DNA of 64,000 nt from Thiomonas sp. FB-6 (GCF_000377645.1 NZ_KB898477.1:83240-147239); one strand, 5' to 3'. Positions 33,853-42,349 are shown, numbered from the stretch's first letter. Translations and numbers: made by a program. The notes: a model not told the origin generated them from the letters alone.

Positions 33853-34859
33853 TGCAGCCACTGCTCCACGCGTGGATCCAGCTCGTCTGGGCACGGCCCT
33901 GGGCCTTCGGCCTGCTGCCGCTGGCCGCGGGTGTCGGCTGGCTCAGCTTGCGGCGCGGCGCCCACGCGGGCGAGGGCGCCATGCTGTACCTGCACCCGCG
34001 GCTGTTCGGGCTGCTGGACGCACGGGCGCCGCGCAGTTCGGCGGCGCTGCGCGCCTGGCTCGTGGCCGGCGCCTTCGCCTGCTGGGGGATCGCCCTGGCG
34101 CAGCCCGAGCTGCCCGGCCCCTGGCTGCGCCCCCCGGCGCAGGGACGCGACGTGGTCGTCCTGCTCGACACCACCTTGTCCATGACCCTGAACGACCTGC
34201 GCTGGAACGGCGCTCCCGCCGAGCGCCTGGCGGTGGTCAAACAGGTGTTCGCGGGTTTCGTGCGCGGCAGCCCCGGCGACCGCTTCGGCATCATCGCCTT
34301 CGGCGCGCGCGCCGCCACGCTGCTGCCGCCCACCTTCGACCGCCGCGTGGCGCTGCGCATGCTGCGGCGCGCCCGCGCCGACCTGCTGGGCGACGGCGGC
34401 TGCCTGGGCGACGCGATCGGCCTGGCCCTGCGCCAGGTGGCCCGCCAGGGCGGCCGCAGGCCCGTGCTGGTGGTCTACTCCGACGATGGCTGGACCCAGG
34501 GCGGCCACGTCAGCCCGGCCCAGGCCACCGCCCTGGCGCGCGCGCTGGGCGTGCGCGTGTTCGCCGTGCAGGTCGGCGGCCGGCCGGCCGACGGGCGCCC
34601 CTACGAGGTGCCGGCCTTCGACGCTCCGCAGCCGGACCTGCGGGACATCGCGCGGCTCACCGGCGGTGCCTACTTCTACGCTGCCGACGCCGGCGCCCAG
34701 CAGCGCGCCATCCGGGCCATCGCCGCGTCCGCACCGACCCTGCGGCCGGCGCCCAGCCGCCGCCAGGCGCATGGGCTGTTCGCGTGGCCGCTGGCCTGCG
34801 GCGCCTTGCTGCTGCTGGCGCAAGCCGCCGGATCCGCGCGCACGGGGAGCCGGGCGTGA
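33849..34859 (+). CDS. VWA-domain membrane protein (BatA-like)
   Basis: A 336-residue protein: two hydrophobic helices at the N terminus (about residues 16-34 and 66-86), a von Willebrand A domain (about 98-290) and a C-terminal helix (about 311-330), as in BatA. The metal-ion-dependent adhesion site reads D107-T-T109-L-S111, the canonical DxSxS with the first serine as threonine, and the later TxxD-type positions appear kept. It may therefore still bind a divalent metal. Start and stop overlap the adjoining genes. Confidence 0.87.
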   Translation: MMQPLLHAWIQLVWARPWAFGLLPLAAGVGWLSLRRGAHAGEGAMLYLHPRLFGLLDARAPRSSAALRAWLVAGAFACWGIALAQPELPGPWLRPPAQGRDVVVLLDTTLSMTLNDLRWNGAPAERLAVVKQVFAGFVRGSPGDRFGIIAFGARAATLLPPTFDRRVALRMLRRARADLLGDGGCLGDAIGLALRQVARQGGRRPVLVVYSDDGWTQGGHVSPAQATALARALGVRVFAVQVGGRPADGRPYEVPAFDAPQPDLRDIARLTGGAYFYAADAGAQQRAIRAIAASAPTLRPAPSRRQAHGLFAWPLACGALLLLAQAAGSARTGSRA

Positions 34860-36601
34860 CGGGGCTGCTCGCCGGCCTGCACTGGGCCCACCCCTGGGCC
34901 TGGCTGTGCCTGGGCCTGCCGCTGGGCCTGGCCCTGTGGCGTCGCCGTGCCCGCGGCCTGCAAGCGCGCGAGGCGCTGGCCTATGCCGATGCGCATCTGC
35001 ACGCCTGGGCCTTGCACGCCCGGTCGCCCCGCGCGGGTCTGGCGCGCCGCATGGCCGAGGCCCTGCTTTGGCTGCTGACGGCGGCCGCGCTGGCCGGACC
35101 GCGCCAACTGCTCGCGCTGGATGCCGCGGGCGCGGCACGCGCGCAGCACCGCGTGGACGTGATGGTGGTGCTGCGGGTTCCGGCTCGGGACACCGACACC
35201 CTCGCGGCGTCGCGCATGGCCCTGCACGAACTGCAGCGCCGGCTCCAGGGCGAGCGCCTCGGGCTCGTGGTGTACCGCCGGGGCGCCGGCTTGCTGCTGC
35301 CCTGCACGGACGACCCCGCGCTGTTCGACGATTTTCTGGATCGGGCCGGGCCCGCGCTGCTCGGCGAAAGCCGCGGCGACGGTCTGCCGGCCGCGCTGTG
35401 GCTGGCACGGCGCGAACTCGCGCGCGAGCCCGGCGCGTCGCGGGCCGTGTTGCTGCTGGCCGGCGCCGGCGTATCCCCGGAGGACTCCGCGGGCGCCGCC
35501 GGGCCGCGGGGCCTGGAGCGCGAGGCGCGCGGCCTCGAGGCGGCGCGCCTGCCGCTGTTCCTGCTGTGGACCGGCCCCGGCGAGATCGACCCCGCGCTGC
35601 AGGCGCTGGCGCGCCGCAGCGGGGGCGCCAGCGCGGCGCTGGACAGTCCCCAGGCCTGGACCCTGCTGTACGGCCGGGGCATCGCGCGCCTGCCCTCCAA
35701 CCCCGCGCCGCCCGGCAGCGAGCCGGTGTGGCGCGAGCTGTACGCGCTGCCGCTGGCCGCCGCCTTGCTGCTGTTGGCCTGGCTGCAGGTGCCGCAGTTG
35801 CGCCGTGCACGCGCCACGATCCCTCCGGCCCTGCTGCTGCTCGCGGCCCTGGGCCTGGCGGGCACGCAGGCCATGTTGCCGCGTGCCCAGGCCGGCGAGG
35901 CGCCCGCCCACCAGGAACAGGCATGGGCGGCCTGGCAGGCCTGGAGCCGCCACGACTACGCCGCCTGCGCCCGGCTGTACGCGGGCCTGCCGGGTTTCGA
36001 CGCGCACCTGGGCGAGGGCGACTGCGCCTACCGCGCCGGCCGGTGGCCTCAGGCCGCGGCGGCCTTTCGCCGCGCCATGCTCGGCACCCCGGACGACGCC
36101 CGGCGCGCTCTGGCCCTGTACAACCTGGGCAATGCCGCCTTTCACCTGCAGGGCGGGCTGCGCGAGGCGATCGACGCCTACCGCGCCAGCCTGGCGCTGC
36201 GCCCCGGCGACCCCGGCGCCGTGCGCAACCTGCGCCTGGCGCAGGCGCAGTGGGCGCAGGAACACCCCGAACAGGCCATGGCGGCGATGCGCAAGCGCGG
36301 CACGCCGCAGGGCGCCGGACGCTTCGGGGACACGGCCGACACCACGCCCAGCAGCATGGCGGCGCGCCGCAAGCCCCGGCAGGCGCAGGGCTACCAGGAC
36401 ACGCGGCTGCAGGCTGGCGGCCGCCTGCAGGCATCCGGTGTCCAGCCCGGCTCCGAGGCCCCGGGCCTGGCCCTGGACCCGGCCGAACTGCGGGCCGCCC
36501 GGCGCGCCGTGCCCTGGCTGCACGACCACCGCGGCGCCCTGCTGCGCGCGCTGGTGCGCCAGGACAGCGGCGAGGCGGCCGACCGGCCGGAGGGGCCATG
36601 A
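34856..36601 (+). CDS. VWA-TPR fusion membrane protein (BatB-BatC-like)
   Basis: A 581-residue protein combining a BatB-like VWA region with two membrane helices near the N terminus, a hydrophobic hairpin at about residues 299-345 and a C-terminal part with tetratricopeptide repeats (about 350-465, including ALYNLGNAAFHLQGGLREAIDAYRASLALRPGD), as in BatC. In the first part the metal site has been lost: where BatA has DTTLS this protein has R107-VPA-R, so the domain is probably structural. The start is a GTG overlapping the previous stop. BatB and BatC are separate proteins in some other bacteria. Confidence 0.82.
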   Translation: MTGLLAGLHWAHPWAWLCLGLPLGLALWRRRARGLQAREALAYADAHLHAWALHARSPRAGLARRMAEALLWLLTAAALAGPRQLLALDAAGAARAQHRVDVMVVLRVPARDTDTLAASRMALHELQRRLQGERLGLVVYRRGAGLLLPCTDDPALFDDFLDRAGPALLGESRGDGLPAALWLARRELAREPGASRAVLLLAGAGVSPEDSAGAAGPRGLEREARGLEAARLPLFLLWTGPGEIDPALQALARRSGGASAALDSPQAWTLLYGRGIARLPSNPAPPGSEPVWRELYALPLAAALLLLAWLQVPQLRRARATIPPALLLLAALGLAGTQAMLPRAQAGEAPAHQEQAWAAWQAWSRHDYAACARLYAGLPGFDAHLGEGDCAYRAGRWPQAAAAFRRAMLGTPDDARRALALYNLGNAAFHLQGGLREAIDAYRASLALRPGDPGAVRNLRLAQAQWAQEHPEQAMAAMRKRGTPQGAGRFGDTADTTPSSMAARRKPRQAQGYQDTRLQAGGRLQASGVQPGSEAPGLALDPAELRAARRAVPWLHDHRGALLRALVRQDSGEAADRPEGP

Positions 36602-38094
36602 GCTTCGGCATGAGCTTGGGCCTGGGGCTATGCGTGGCCCTGGGGCTGACCGATGCTGCCATGGCCTCTGCGTCAACGCCGCCCGCCGCCGCGACCCGCG
36701 CCGGTGCAGCGGCGCCTGCCCTGGTGTGCAGCCTGCGTCCCGCCCAGCCGGTGCTGGGGCATGCGCTGCGCTGGCAGATCCGCGCGCGCGGCCTGGCGCC
36801 GCTGCCGCCTCTGCAGCCCGCGCAACTCGGCCAGACCTGGCTGCTGCAGGGCCAGTCCAGCGAGCGCGCTTCCGGCCCTGGCGGCTCTTCGCAGACGATG
36901 GTGCTGCGCTTGTTTCCCTTGGCCGCGGGCCGGCTGCGCCTGCCGGAGCTGCGCGCGGGCGGCGCGCGCTGCCCGCCGCGCCGCGTACGCATCGCCGCGG
37001 CCGAAGCCGGGCAGGCGCCCCTGTACGTGGCCGCGCGTGTGGTCACGCCGGGCGCCACCGTGGGCCAGGCCCTGCGCATCGAACTCGACGTCGCAGACGG
37101 AGGCGGCCTGGCCTGGGAGCCGCTCACCGTCCGTTCGGACGACGGCATCCTGCACCCCCTAGGCTCGCTGGACACGCGCGCCGCCGACGGCGCCGTCGAA
37201 GTGTTGCGCCTGAGTTGGAGTTTCACGCCCACCCACGCGGGGGACTTCACCGTGCGCTTCGGCTTGTTGCGAGGGCACCGTTTCGGCGAACTCCTCGTGT
37301 TCCCGATCGCCTCGCTGCAAGGGTCGGTGCGGCCCTTGCCGGCCTACTGGCCCGCCGGCTGGCCGGTGGGGCACGCCACGCTGCGGGTGCAGCCGGCACC
37401 GCGGCGCCTCGAACTCGGCGCGGCCGGCGTGTTGCGCGCGCGGCTCGATGGTGTGCAGGTGGGGCGCCAGGCCCTGACGGCGATGCTGCGGGCCGACGCG
37501 CACGCTCCCGGCTTGCGCATCGGCGAGCCGCGTCTGCGCAGGCTCGCCGGCCCGGCGCTCGGAGCCGCGCCGGCCTGGGACATCGAGCTGCCCTGGCGCG
37601 CGGAGCGGGCGGGGCGCCTGGCCTATCCCCGCCTGCGCCTGGCCTACTACGACCCCGAGCGCGGCGCGCCGGGGCTGGCGCTGGCCGACTGGGGCGGGGT
37701 GCAGGTGCACGACCCGCGCCCGCTGCGCATCGTGCGGGCCCTTGTGGCCGTGGGCGGCCTGGTGCTGCTGCTGGCCCTGCTGCGCCTGGGCGTGCAGGCC
37801 GCGCGCATCGCCCGTTGCCGCGCGCGCTGGCGCCGCATCGCCCGGCGCGGCGACGTCGCGGCGCTGCGCGGCCTGTGGCGCCAGGCCCGCGAGAGCGGGG
37901 ACCCGGACGCGATCACCCTGCGCACCTGGGTGGCCGCCCAGCGCTGTGGGGGGCGCGCGCCGAGTGGGACGAATCTCAAGCGCTCGATCGACCCCTTGAT
38001 CGACCCCTTGATCGACCCCTTGATCGACCCCTTGATCGAGCGCATGCTCGATCGTGATCAGCGGCGCCTGTACGCCCCGCCGCGCAAGCCCTGA
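36598..38094 (+). CDS. BatD-like exported membrane protein
   Basis: A 498-residue protein with a signal peptide (about residues 1-24, ending AMASA), a large periplasmic part rich in beta strands, one membrane helix at about 381-402 (ALVAVGGLVLLLALLRLGV) and a basic cytoplasmic tail. Size, topology and last place in the operon match BatD. Near the C terminus the tail contains four perfect 12-base repeats coding for IDPL units. The gene overlaps the VWA-TPR gene by four bases. Confidence 0.75.
   Translation: MSFGMSLGLGLCVALGLTDAAMASASTPPAAATRAGAAAPALVCSLRPAQPVLGHALRWQIRARGLAPLPPLQPAQLGQTWLLQGQSSERASGPGGSSQTMVLRLFPLAAGRLRLPELRAGGARCPPRRVRIAAAEAGQAPLYVAARVVTPGATVGQALRIELDVADGGGLAWEPLTVRSDDGILHPLGSLDTRAADGAVEVLRLSWSFTPTHAGDFTVRFGLLRGHRFGELLVFPIASLQGSVRPLPAYWPAGWPVGHATLRVQPAPRRLELGAAGVLRARLDGVQVGRQALTAMLRADAHAPGLRIGEPRLRRLAGPALGAAPAWDIELPWRAERAGRLAYPRLRLAYYDPERGAPGLALADWGGVQVHDPRPLRIVRALVAVGGLVLLLALLRLGVQAARIARCRARWRRIARRGDVAALRGLWRQARESGDPDAITLRTWVAAQRCGGRAPSGTNLKRSIDPLIDPLIDPLIDPLIERMLDRDQRRLYAPPRKP
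37986..38039 (+). repeat. Four-copy 12-base tandem repeat inside the batD-like gene
   Basis: GATCGACCCCTT is repeated four times without a mismatch (37986-38033) and followed by half a unit. In frame it encodes four IDPL tetrapeptides just before the C terminus. Perfect identity at wobble positions shows recent slippage expansion. Being a multiple of three, changes in copy number would keep the frame. Confidence 0.95.
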
Positions 38095-38129
38095 CAGGCT
38101 GTCAGGCGCGGCCCCGGGTCTGCACCCGC

Positions 38130-38715
38130 TCAGGCGGGAAGCGCCCGGGCCTGCGTGCCGCCGGGCGCATGGCGCCACTGCGGCGCAGGCGCGGCGCTGC
38201 GGCCCGACTCCCGCGATGCGCCCGGAGCCTGCGGCAGCTCGTGCCCGGAGCTGGCCGGATCCGCGGCCTCGGGCAGCCGGAATTGCGCCACCGCGTCGCG
38301 CAGGCCCTGCGCGCGGCCTCGATGGCCGCGTTCAAGGCCAGCATGTTGGTCTGGTAGGCGATGTCGTCGATCACCGAGATCTGATCGGCGATGGCCTGCA
38401 TGTCCCCCAGGGTCTTGCGCAGCGCCTGGCGGATCTGCGTTTCCTGCGGAACCACCTGTTGCTCGAACACGTCCTGCGCGCGGTTGCCGTCCTGCTGCAC
38501 GGCCAGCATGGCCGTCACCGCCTGCTCGTAGCGCTGGCGCTGCTGGCGGATGGAATCGAGCAGCTCCAGCATGTCCGGCGCGGACAGCAGGCGCTGCAGC
38601 GCATCGATCTGCTCCAGGTTGGCGGCCAGTTCCTTGCGCAGCTTCAGGTCCAGCAGGCCCTGTTCGGCCGGGTCCTTGTTCGCCACCACCCTGTCGAACA
38701 CCCTCGGAAACGCGA
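38130..38715 (-). pseudogene. Methyl-accepting chemotaxis protein gene with large internal deletions
   Basis: Reading the minus strand, about 38710-38480 encodes part of a four-helix-bundle sensor domain (VVANKDPAEQGLLDLKLRKELAANLEQI and following helices). It then runs directly into the receptor hairpin IDDIAYQTNMLALNAAIEAAR, with no second membrane helix or HAMP domain. Just after that arginine the reading frame must shift to continue as GLRDAVAQFRLPEAAD, the usual C-terminal end of a receptor, to a stop at 38130. So the sensor-to-signalling linker and most of the signalling coiled coil are gone. No start or first helix is visible upstream; 38716-38933 holds nothing I recognise apart from the AIM24 gene's ribosome site. 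Confidence 0.75.
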
Positions 38716-38933
38716 GGCGTCCCGGGAGGGGACGACCGGGCGCAGGGTCATTCCGGGCGGGCAAATATGGCGGTTCCACCGTGCCCGAGGCGCGCGACAT
38801 CGATCGTCGCGGACTCATGGCCGCCTCGCGAAAGCTCCTGTCCGAGGATTCGCTGTGCTCGGCGAACCTTCCCACGCAGCCGCCGAGTCCGCCCATGCAA
38901 GGAGCAAGGACAGCGCGCATCCAGGAGTGATTC

Positions 38934-39434
38934 ATGCAGCATCGCATTCTCGGCACCACCATGCCCGTTCTCGAGATCACCCTCGATCGCGGCCAGAGCA
39001 TCTTGGCTGAAACGGGCGAGTTCTCGTGGATGGACGACGACATCCAGATGCGCACCTCGACCAGCGGAGGAGGGGCCGGCGGTCTGTTCGGCGCACTGGG
39101 CCGCGCGCTGAGCGGAGGTACCTTGTTCATGACCGAATATGCCTCGGAGCGCGACGGCGCGCGCGTGGCGTTCGCATCGCACTTGCCGAGCACCATCACG
39201 CCGGTGGAACTCGACGGGCGCGCCGGATACATGGTGCACAAGCATGGCTTCGTCTGCGCCACCCCGGGCGTGAACTTCAGCCTCGGGCGGCAGCAGCGCC
39301 TGGGCGCCGGAGTGTTCGGCGGAACCGGCTTCGTGCTTCAGAAACTCTCGGGCTGCGGGCAGGCCTTCGTCGAACTGGGCGGCGAATGCGTGGTGCGTGA
39401 CCTGGCGCCGTACCTGCCGCAAAAGCGCGACTGA
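38934..39434 (+). CDS. AIM24/TIGR00266-family protein, C-terminally shortened
   Basis: A 166-residue beta-sandwich protein of the AIM24 group. Family features are the early GQSILAETGEFSWMDDDIQM, the GGLFGALGRALSGGTLFMTEY segment and GGTGFVLQKLSGCGQAFVEL. Full members continue for a further 60-80 residues after the ELAPG-like strand; here the chain ends at RDLAPYLPQKRD. It is probably truncated, though it could be a natural short form. CCAGGAGTG lies just upstream of the ATG. Function of the family in bacteria is unknown. Confidence 0.72.
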   Translation: MQHRILGTTMPVLEITLDRGQSILAETGEFSWMDDDIQMRTSTSGGGAGGLFGALGRALSGGTLFMTEYASERDGARVAFASHLPSTITPVELDGRAGYMVHKHGFVCATPGVNFSLGRQQRLGAGVFGGTGFVLQKLSGCGQAFVELGGECVVRDLAPYLPQKRD

Positions 39435-39597
39435 GCGGGGAGGGAGGCGAGCCGTACAAAGCGCAGGGCTGCTTCGCAGTCCGAGCCCATGGAGTGCGGG
39501 GGCGCCTTAGCATGCGGCAGGTGGGCGTGAAGCTCGCCGTGGCGACCATTCATCCCTTGGACTTCCCCGTTGAAACCCGTCGCGAGCAGACCCTTCC

Positions 39598-40179
39598 ATG
39601 CCGTATCCGAAAGGCGCATTCACATCCATCCTGTTTCCCACCTTGCTGTTCGGGGCCATCGGCCCGCTGCTGGGCACGCTGATCGAGTCCGTTCGGATAG
39701 CGTGGGACCCGATTCAATACGCTTGGTTCTTGTTCCAGAGCGGGAAGTCCATCAGGCCGGCGACGAGCTGGTTGTTCACTTCGGAGTGGGTCGGCATCGC
39801 GGTCCTCGCTTACTACTTCGCCGTCATTCCCGCCATGCTCACCGGGACGGCAGTCGGAGCCTTGCGCAGGAGCGTCGTGTACCGCCATGGCTATCTGGTT
39901 GCCGGCTTGCTCGGCGGCCTGCTGGGATGCGCGATCGCCGTGGGCTACGGCTTGTTCGGTACCCTCTGGCCGGTTGATTCCCGGGACGCCAAAATGTTTT
40001 TCGAATGGCTTGCTCCGCTGCGCGAGGGACGTGTTCCACAGGGACTTCCCCCCATTTTTCTCTTTCCTACCCTGGTGCGCGCGGGCTTTGGCGCGGGGTT
40101 TCTCGGGACCATGGTCTACAGGCGAGCGTGGCGCTGCGAAATCCCGCCTGCTGCCGAGCCCAGTGGCGTACCTGGTTGA
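39598..40179 (+). CDS. Membrane protein of unknown family, paralogue 1
   Basis: A 193-residue protein with four hydrophobic segments (about residues 10-32, 63-87, 97-120 and 155-175). No named family is recognised. It is clearly related to the product at 40344-40943: both have a FGA/FAV-xGPxLG first helix, a IPAMLTG/VPALLTG-x-VVGALRR loop, a GGLLGCAI/GGMLGCAI third helix and a TLxRAGFxAGF last helix. Local GC is somewhat lower than in the flanking housekeeping genes, which may point to acquisition. No strong ribosome site is seen. Confidence 0.6.
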   Translation: MPYPKGAFTSILFPTLLFGAIGPLLGTLIESVRIAWDPIQYAWFLFQSGKSIRPATSWLFTSEWVGIAVLAYYFAVIPAMLTGTAVGALRRSVVYRHGYLVAGLLGGLLGCAIAVGYGLFGTLWPVDSRDAKMFFEWLAPLREGRVPQGLPPIFLFPTLVRAGFGAGFLGTMVYRRAWRCEIPPAAEPSGVPG

Positions 40180-40225
40180 AGCGGCGGCATTCGGCGAGCC
40201 CTACAGTTTCGTTGTGTGAAACTGC

Positions 40226-40336
40226 ATGCGTGCTCCGCGCAAAGCGCGTGCAAGCCGTGTCGCCATGCTGTTCCTGTTCATGATGATCAACTTCGCCGAC
40301 AAGGCGGTGTTCGGTCTCGTGGCAGTACCGGGGAGA
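40226..40336 (+). pseudogene. Remnant of an MFS transporter gene (first membrane helix only)
   Basis: From the ATG at 40226 the frame reads a basic N terminus and then RVAMLFLFMMINFADKAVFG and LVAVP, which looks like the first helix of an MFS carrier. Directly afterwards the sequence changes into the ribosome site and start of the next membrane-protein gene. No later MFS helices are found. It is a short match recognised by eye, so the call is tentative. Confidence 0.45.
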
Positions 40337-40343
40337 TCCTCGC

Positions 40344-40943
40344 ATGCCCAGTCCGAACCCGCCCGCCGCGCCGATGGTGATCGCCCTGTTGCTGTTCGCC
40401 GTCCTCGGCCCGCCGCTCGGCGCGTTGTGCGTGTATCTGTGCGTTCTGGTGCAGGCGCTGTATGAGGCCGTGCGCATGGTCGCGGAAGGTCGTGTCCATG
40501 CCGGATCGCTGCGGGATGTGCTGAGCACGGCATGGTTCGGGGCCGCGCTGCTGGCCTATGGGATCGCCGGCGTTCCCGCCTTGCTCACGGGGATCGTGGT
40601 CGGCGCCCTGCGGCGGCGCATGGTCCAGTCTCGGAGCCACCTGAAGGCCGCTCTGTACGGGGGGATGCTGGGCTGCGCGATTTCGCTGGGCACGGCCTTG
40701 TTCCGGGGCGATGGCACGCTCGGCTATTCGCTGGTCGACAATCTCCTGACGAACTGGCTGGCTGCTCCGAGCCACGGAGAGTTTCTGCGGAGCGATTCTT
40801 CCATCGTCTTGTTCGGCACATTAGCGCGGGCCGGCTTTTTCGCGGGATTCTTCGCCACCCTGATCTACAAGCTCGTGCTGGATCGCAAGTTCCCGAGCCT
40901 CGCGGTAGCGCCCGCCGCTGCCGCGCCCGATGCCCGCCAGTAG
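40344..40943 (+). CDS. Membrane protein of unknown family, paralogue 2
   Basis: A 199-residue protein with four hydrophobic segments and a short Ala/Pro-rich cytoplasmic tail. It is a diverged paralogue of 39598-40179, sharing helix order and the VGALRR and LGCAI motifs. GGGGAGA lies seven bases upstream of the ATG. The two paralogues bracket a decayed MFS gene end, so the region has been rearranged since the duplication. Function unknown; nothing in the sequence suggests a catalytic role. Confidence 0.65.
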   Translation: MPSPNPPAAPMVIALLLFAVLGPPLGALCVYLCVLVQALYEAVRMVAEGRVHAGSLRDVLSTAWFGAALLAYGIAGVPALLTGIVVGALRRRMVQSRSHLKAALYGGMLGCAISLGTALFRGDGTLGYSLVDNLLTNWLAAPSHGEFLRSDSSIVLFGTLARAGFFAGFFATLIYKLVLDRKFPSLAVAPAAAAPDARQ

Positions 40944-41112
40944 CCCGACGCCCGCTCAGGGTTCGTCGGCCTGGCGCAAGGCCTGCCCGAACCTTTGTGC
41001 CGACGGCTCGCCGGGCCGCGCGGGGCAGCGCGGCGAAGCCGGGGCCGCCACGCCTCGTGCCGCGGGGCCCGCAAGGTAGACTGACGTCATCCTCGATTTC
41101 TGCGAGCCCGCG

Positions 41113-41304
41113 ATGCGCCTGTTCCTCGCCATCTTCCTGCCCTGGCTGGCCTTTTTCACCATCGGCCGGCCCGTCGCGGGCACCATCTGCCTGGTGCTGC
41201 AACTCACCATCCTGGGCTGGATCCCGGCCGCCATCTGGGCCGCCTACTCGCTGGGCCAGTACAAGACGGACAAGAAGATCCGGGCGGCGATCGAGGGGCG
41301 CTGA
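41113..41304 (+). CDS. YqaE/Pmp3 family small membrane protein (UPF0057)
   Basis: A 63-residue protein with two hydrophobic helices (about residues 2-20 and 22-45) separated by a short turn, then a charged tail (YKTDKKIRAAIEGR). The pattern FLPWLAFFTIGRP then LTILGWIPAAIWAAY matches Pmp3/YqaE proteins, which are linked to membrane potential and stress tolerance. The gene converges on a methyltransferase-like gene with a ten-base gap. Confidence 0.8.
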   Translation: MRLFLAIFLPWLAFFTIGRPVAGTICLVLQLTILGWIPAAIWAAYSLGQYKTDKKIRAAIEGR

Positions 41305-41314
41305 GGCGAGGATC

Positions 41315-42004
41315 CTAGAGGCCGTCGTCCAGCGCGCCGTGCGGCAGGCCCTTGCCCCCTCGCGGCGGACGCCGCGCGGCCTCGGAACGAGGAAATGCGA
41401 AGTCGCGGCTGAGGAACACGCTGGAGGTCGACGTGAAGGCGTTGATCGGCGAGAAGCCGCAAAAGCGCACTTCGAGCAAGCCGGCTCCGGCCAGCAGATC
41501 CGAGGTGTTCGGGTACCACTCGGCGTTGTCCAGGATGATCATGCCGCCGGGAGCCAGCACCTCGATCGCGGTGCGCGCCGAGCGGTAGCGTTCCGCGCCG
41601 TCCACCACGACCACGTCGAATCGCCGCGGCGCCAGGGTCCTGGGCAGGTCCGCGTACTTGCCGCCGTCGCCCTCGTGCACGAGGGTGGCGTTGGCCGGCA
41701 GCCGCTGCCGCAGCACGCCGTACCAGGCGGCGTCGAACTCGACGCTGTACACCGAACGGGCACGGGCCGCCCAGTACAGCGTCGACCCGCCCGAGCCGAA
41801 CTCGAACACATCCTTGCCCGAGAAGTCGAAACCGTTCAGGTACTCGATCAGCGGGTAGGTCAGCCAGGGCTGGAATTTCCCGGCTCCGTCGGCCGGCATT
41901 CCGTCGATGCGACGGGTGTGCCCGTACTGGCCGAAGAAGATCTGTTGAAGCCGCGCGGTGACCACGACGCGCCGAGGCAGGACTTTTCGAAGCAGGCTTT
42001 GCAC
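41315..42004 (-). CDS. Class I SAM-dependent methyltransferase-like protein
   Basis: A 229-residue protein with a Rossmann-type methyltransferase core: motif I VFEFGSGGSTLYWA at about residues 66-79, an acidic end of strand 2 (VYSVEFD), a D-G pair (HEGDGGKYADL), and motif IV-like FDVVVVDGAERY followed by LAPGGMIILDNAEWYP. This places it with small-molecule or sugar methyltransferases but no substrate can be given. The start is a GTG at 42004; other starts in the frame are not better. Confidence 0.65.
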   Translation of the reverse strand: MQSLLRKVLPRRVVVTARLQQIFFGQYGHTRRIDGMPADGAGKFQPWLTYPLIEYLNGFDFSGKDVFEFGSGGSTLYWAARARSVYSVEFDAAWYGVLRQRLPANATLVHEGDGGKYADLPRTLAPRRFDVVVVDGAERYRSARTAIEVLAPGGMIILDNAEWYPNTSDLLAGAGLLEVRFCGFSPINAFTSTSSVFLSRDFAFPRSEAARRPPRGGKGLPHGALDDGL

Positions 42005-42063
42005 GCGCAGATCCAGGCATCGGAGGGAGCGCCCATGCTAGCGGACGGGTATCGCCGCTCCCG

Positions 42064-42318
42064 TCAACGATCGAGTCCCTGCAGGAGGTCCACTTTCACG
42101 TCCTTGGCCATGTCCACGTGCCCGAACAGCATCAAGTCGCGGTAGTTCAACTTGCCCGAGGCCAGCAACTGGTCGTCCCGGGCCTGGCGTTCTAGCAGGG
42201 CCAGCGCCAAGAGCCTGCTTCGTGCATCCGCCTCGTGCTCGCTGGCGCGATTCAGGGTCGTGGCCTCGTCGCGGCAGGCTGCGCGGAGGCGATCGGAGGT
42301 GCTGATGGATGTGACCAT
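42064..42318 (-). CDS. Hypothetical small soluble protein
   Basis: An 84-residue, highly charged, probably helical protein. No family recognised. Composition (many Leu, Ala, Arg, Asp; no membrane helix) and a sensible amphipathic pattern at about residues 30-80 favour coding, but the ribosome site is weak and no paralogue is in view. It lies just downstream of the tRNA-Lys terminator, on the same strand. Confidence 0.4.
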   Translation of the reverse strand: MVTSISTSDRLRAACRDEATTLNRASEHEADARSRLLALALLERQARDDQLLASGKLNYRDLMLFGHVDMAKDVKVDLLQGLDR

Positions 42319-42349
42319 GTGGGGTAGTTTGCCTCATCGCGCCTCCCCA

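Noticed and set aside
33825..37250. An 1141-residue minus-strand reading frame opposite the Bat operon
   Set aside because: The composition is Arg/Pro/Ala/Gly, typical of the antisense of GC-rich genes, and the plus-strand operon is fully accounted for by domains and stop-start overlaps.
37986..38039. Short direct repeats considered as a CRISPR-like array
   Set aside because: The units are contiguous 12-mers with no spacers and are in frame within a gene.
39338..39619. A 93-residue minus-strand frame between the AIM24 gene and the first membrane paralogue
   Set aside because: It overlaps the AIM24 gene, has no ribosome site or family features, and its composition is not convincing.
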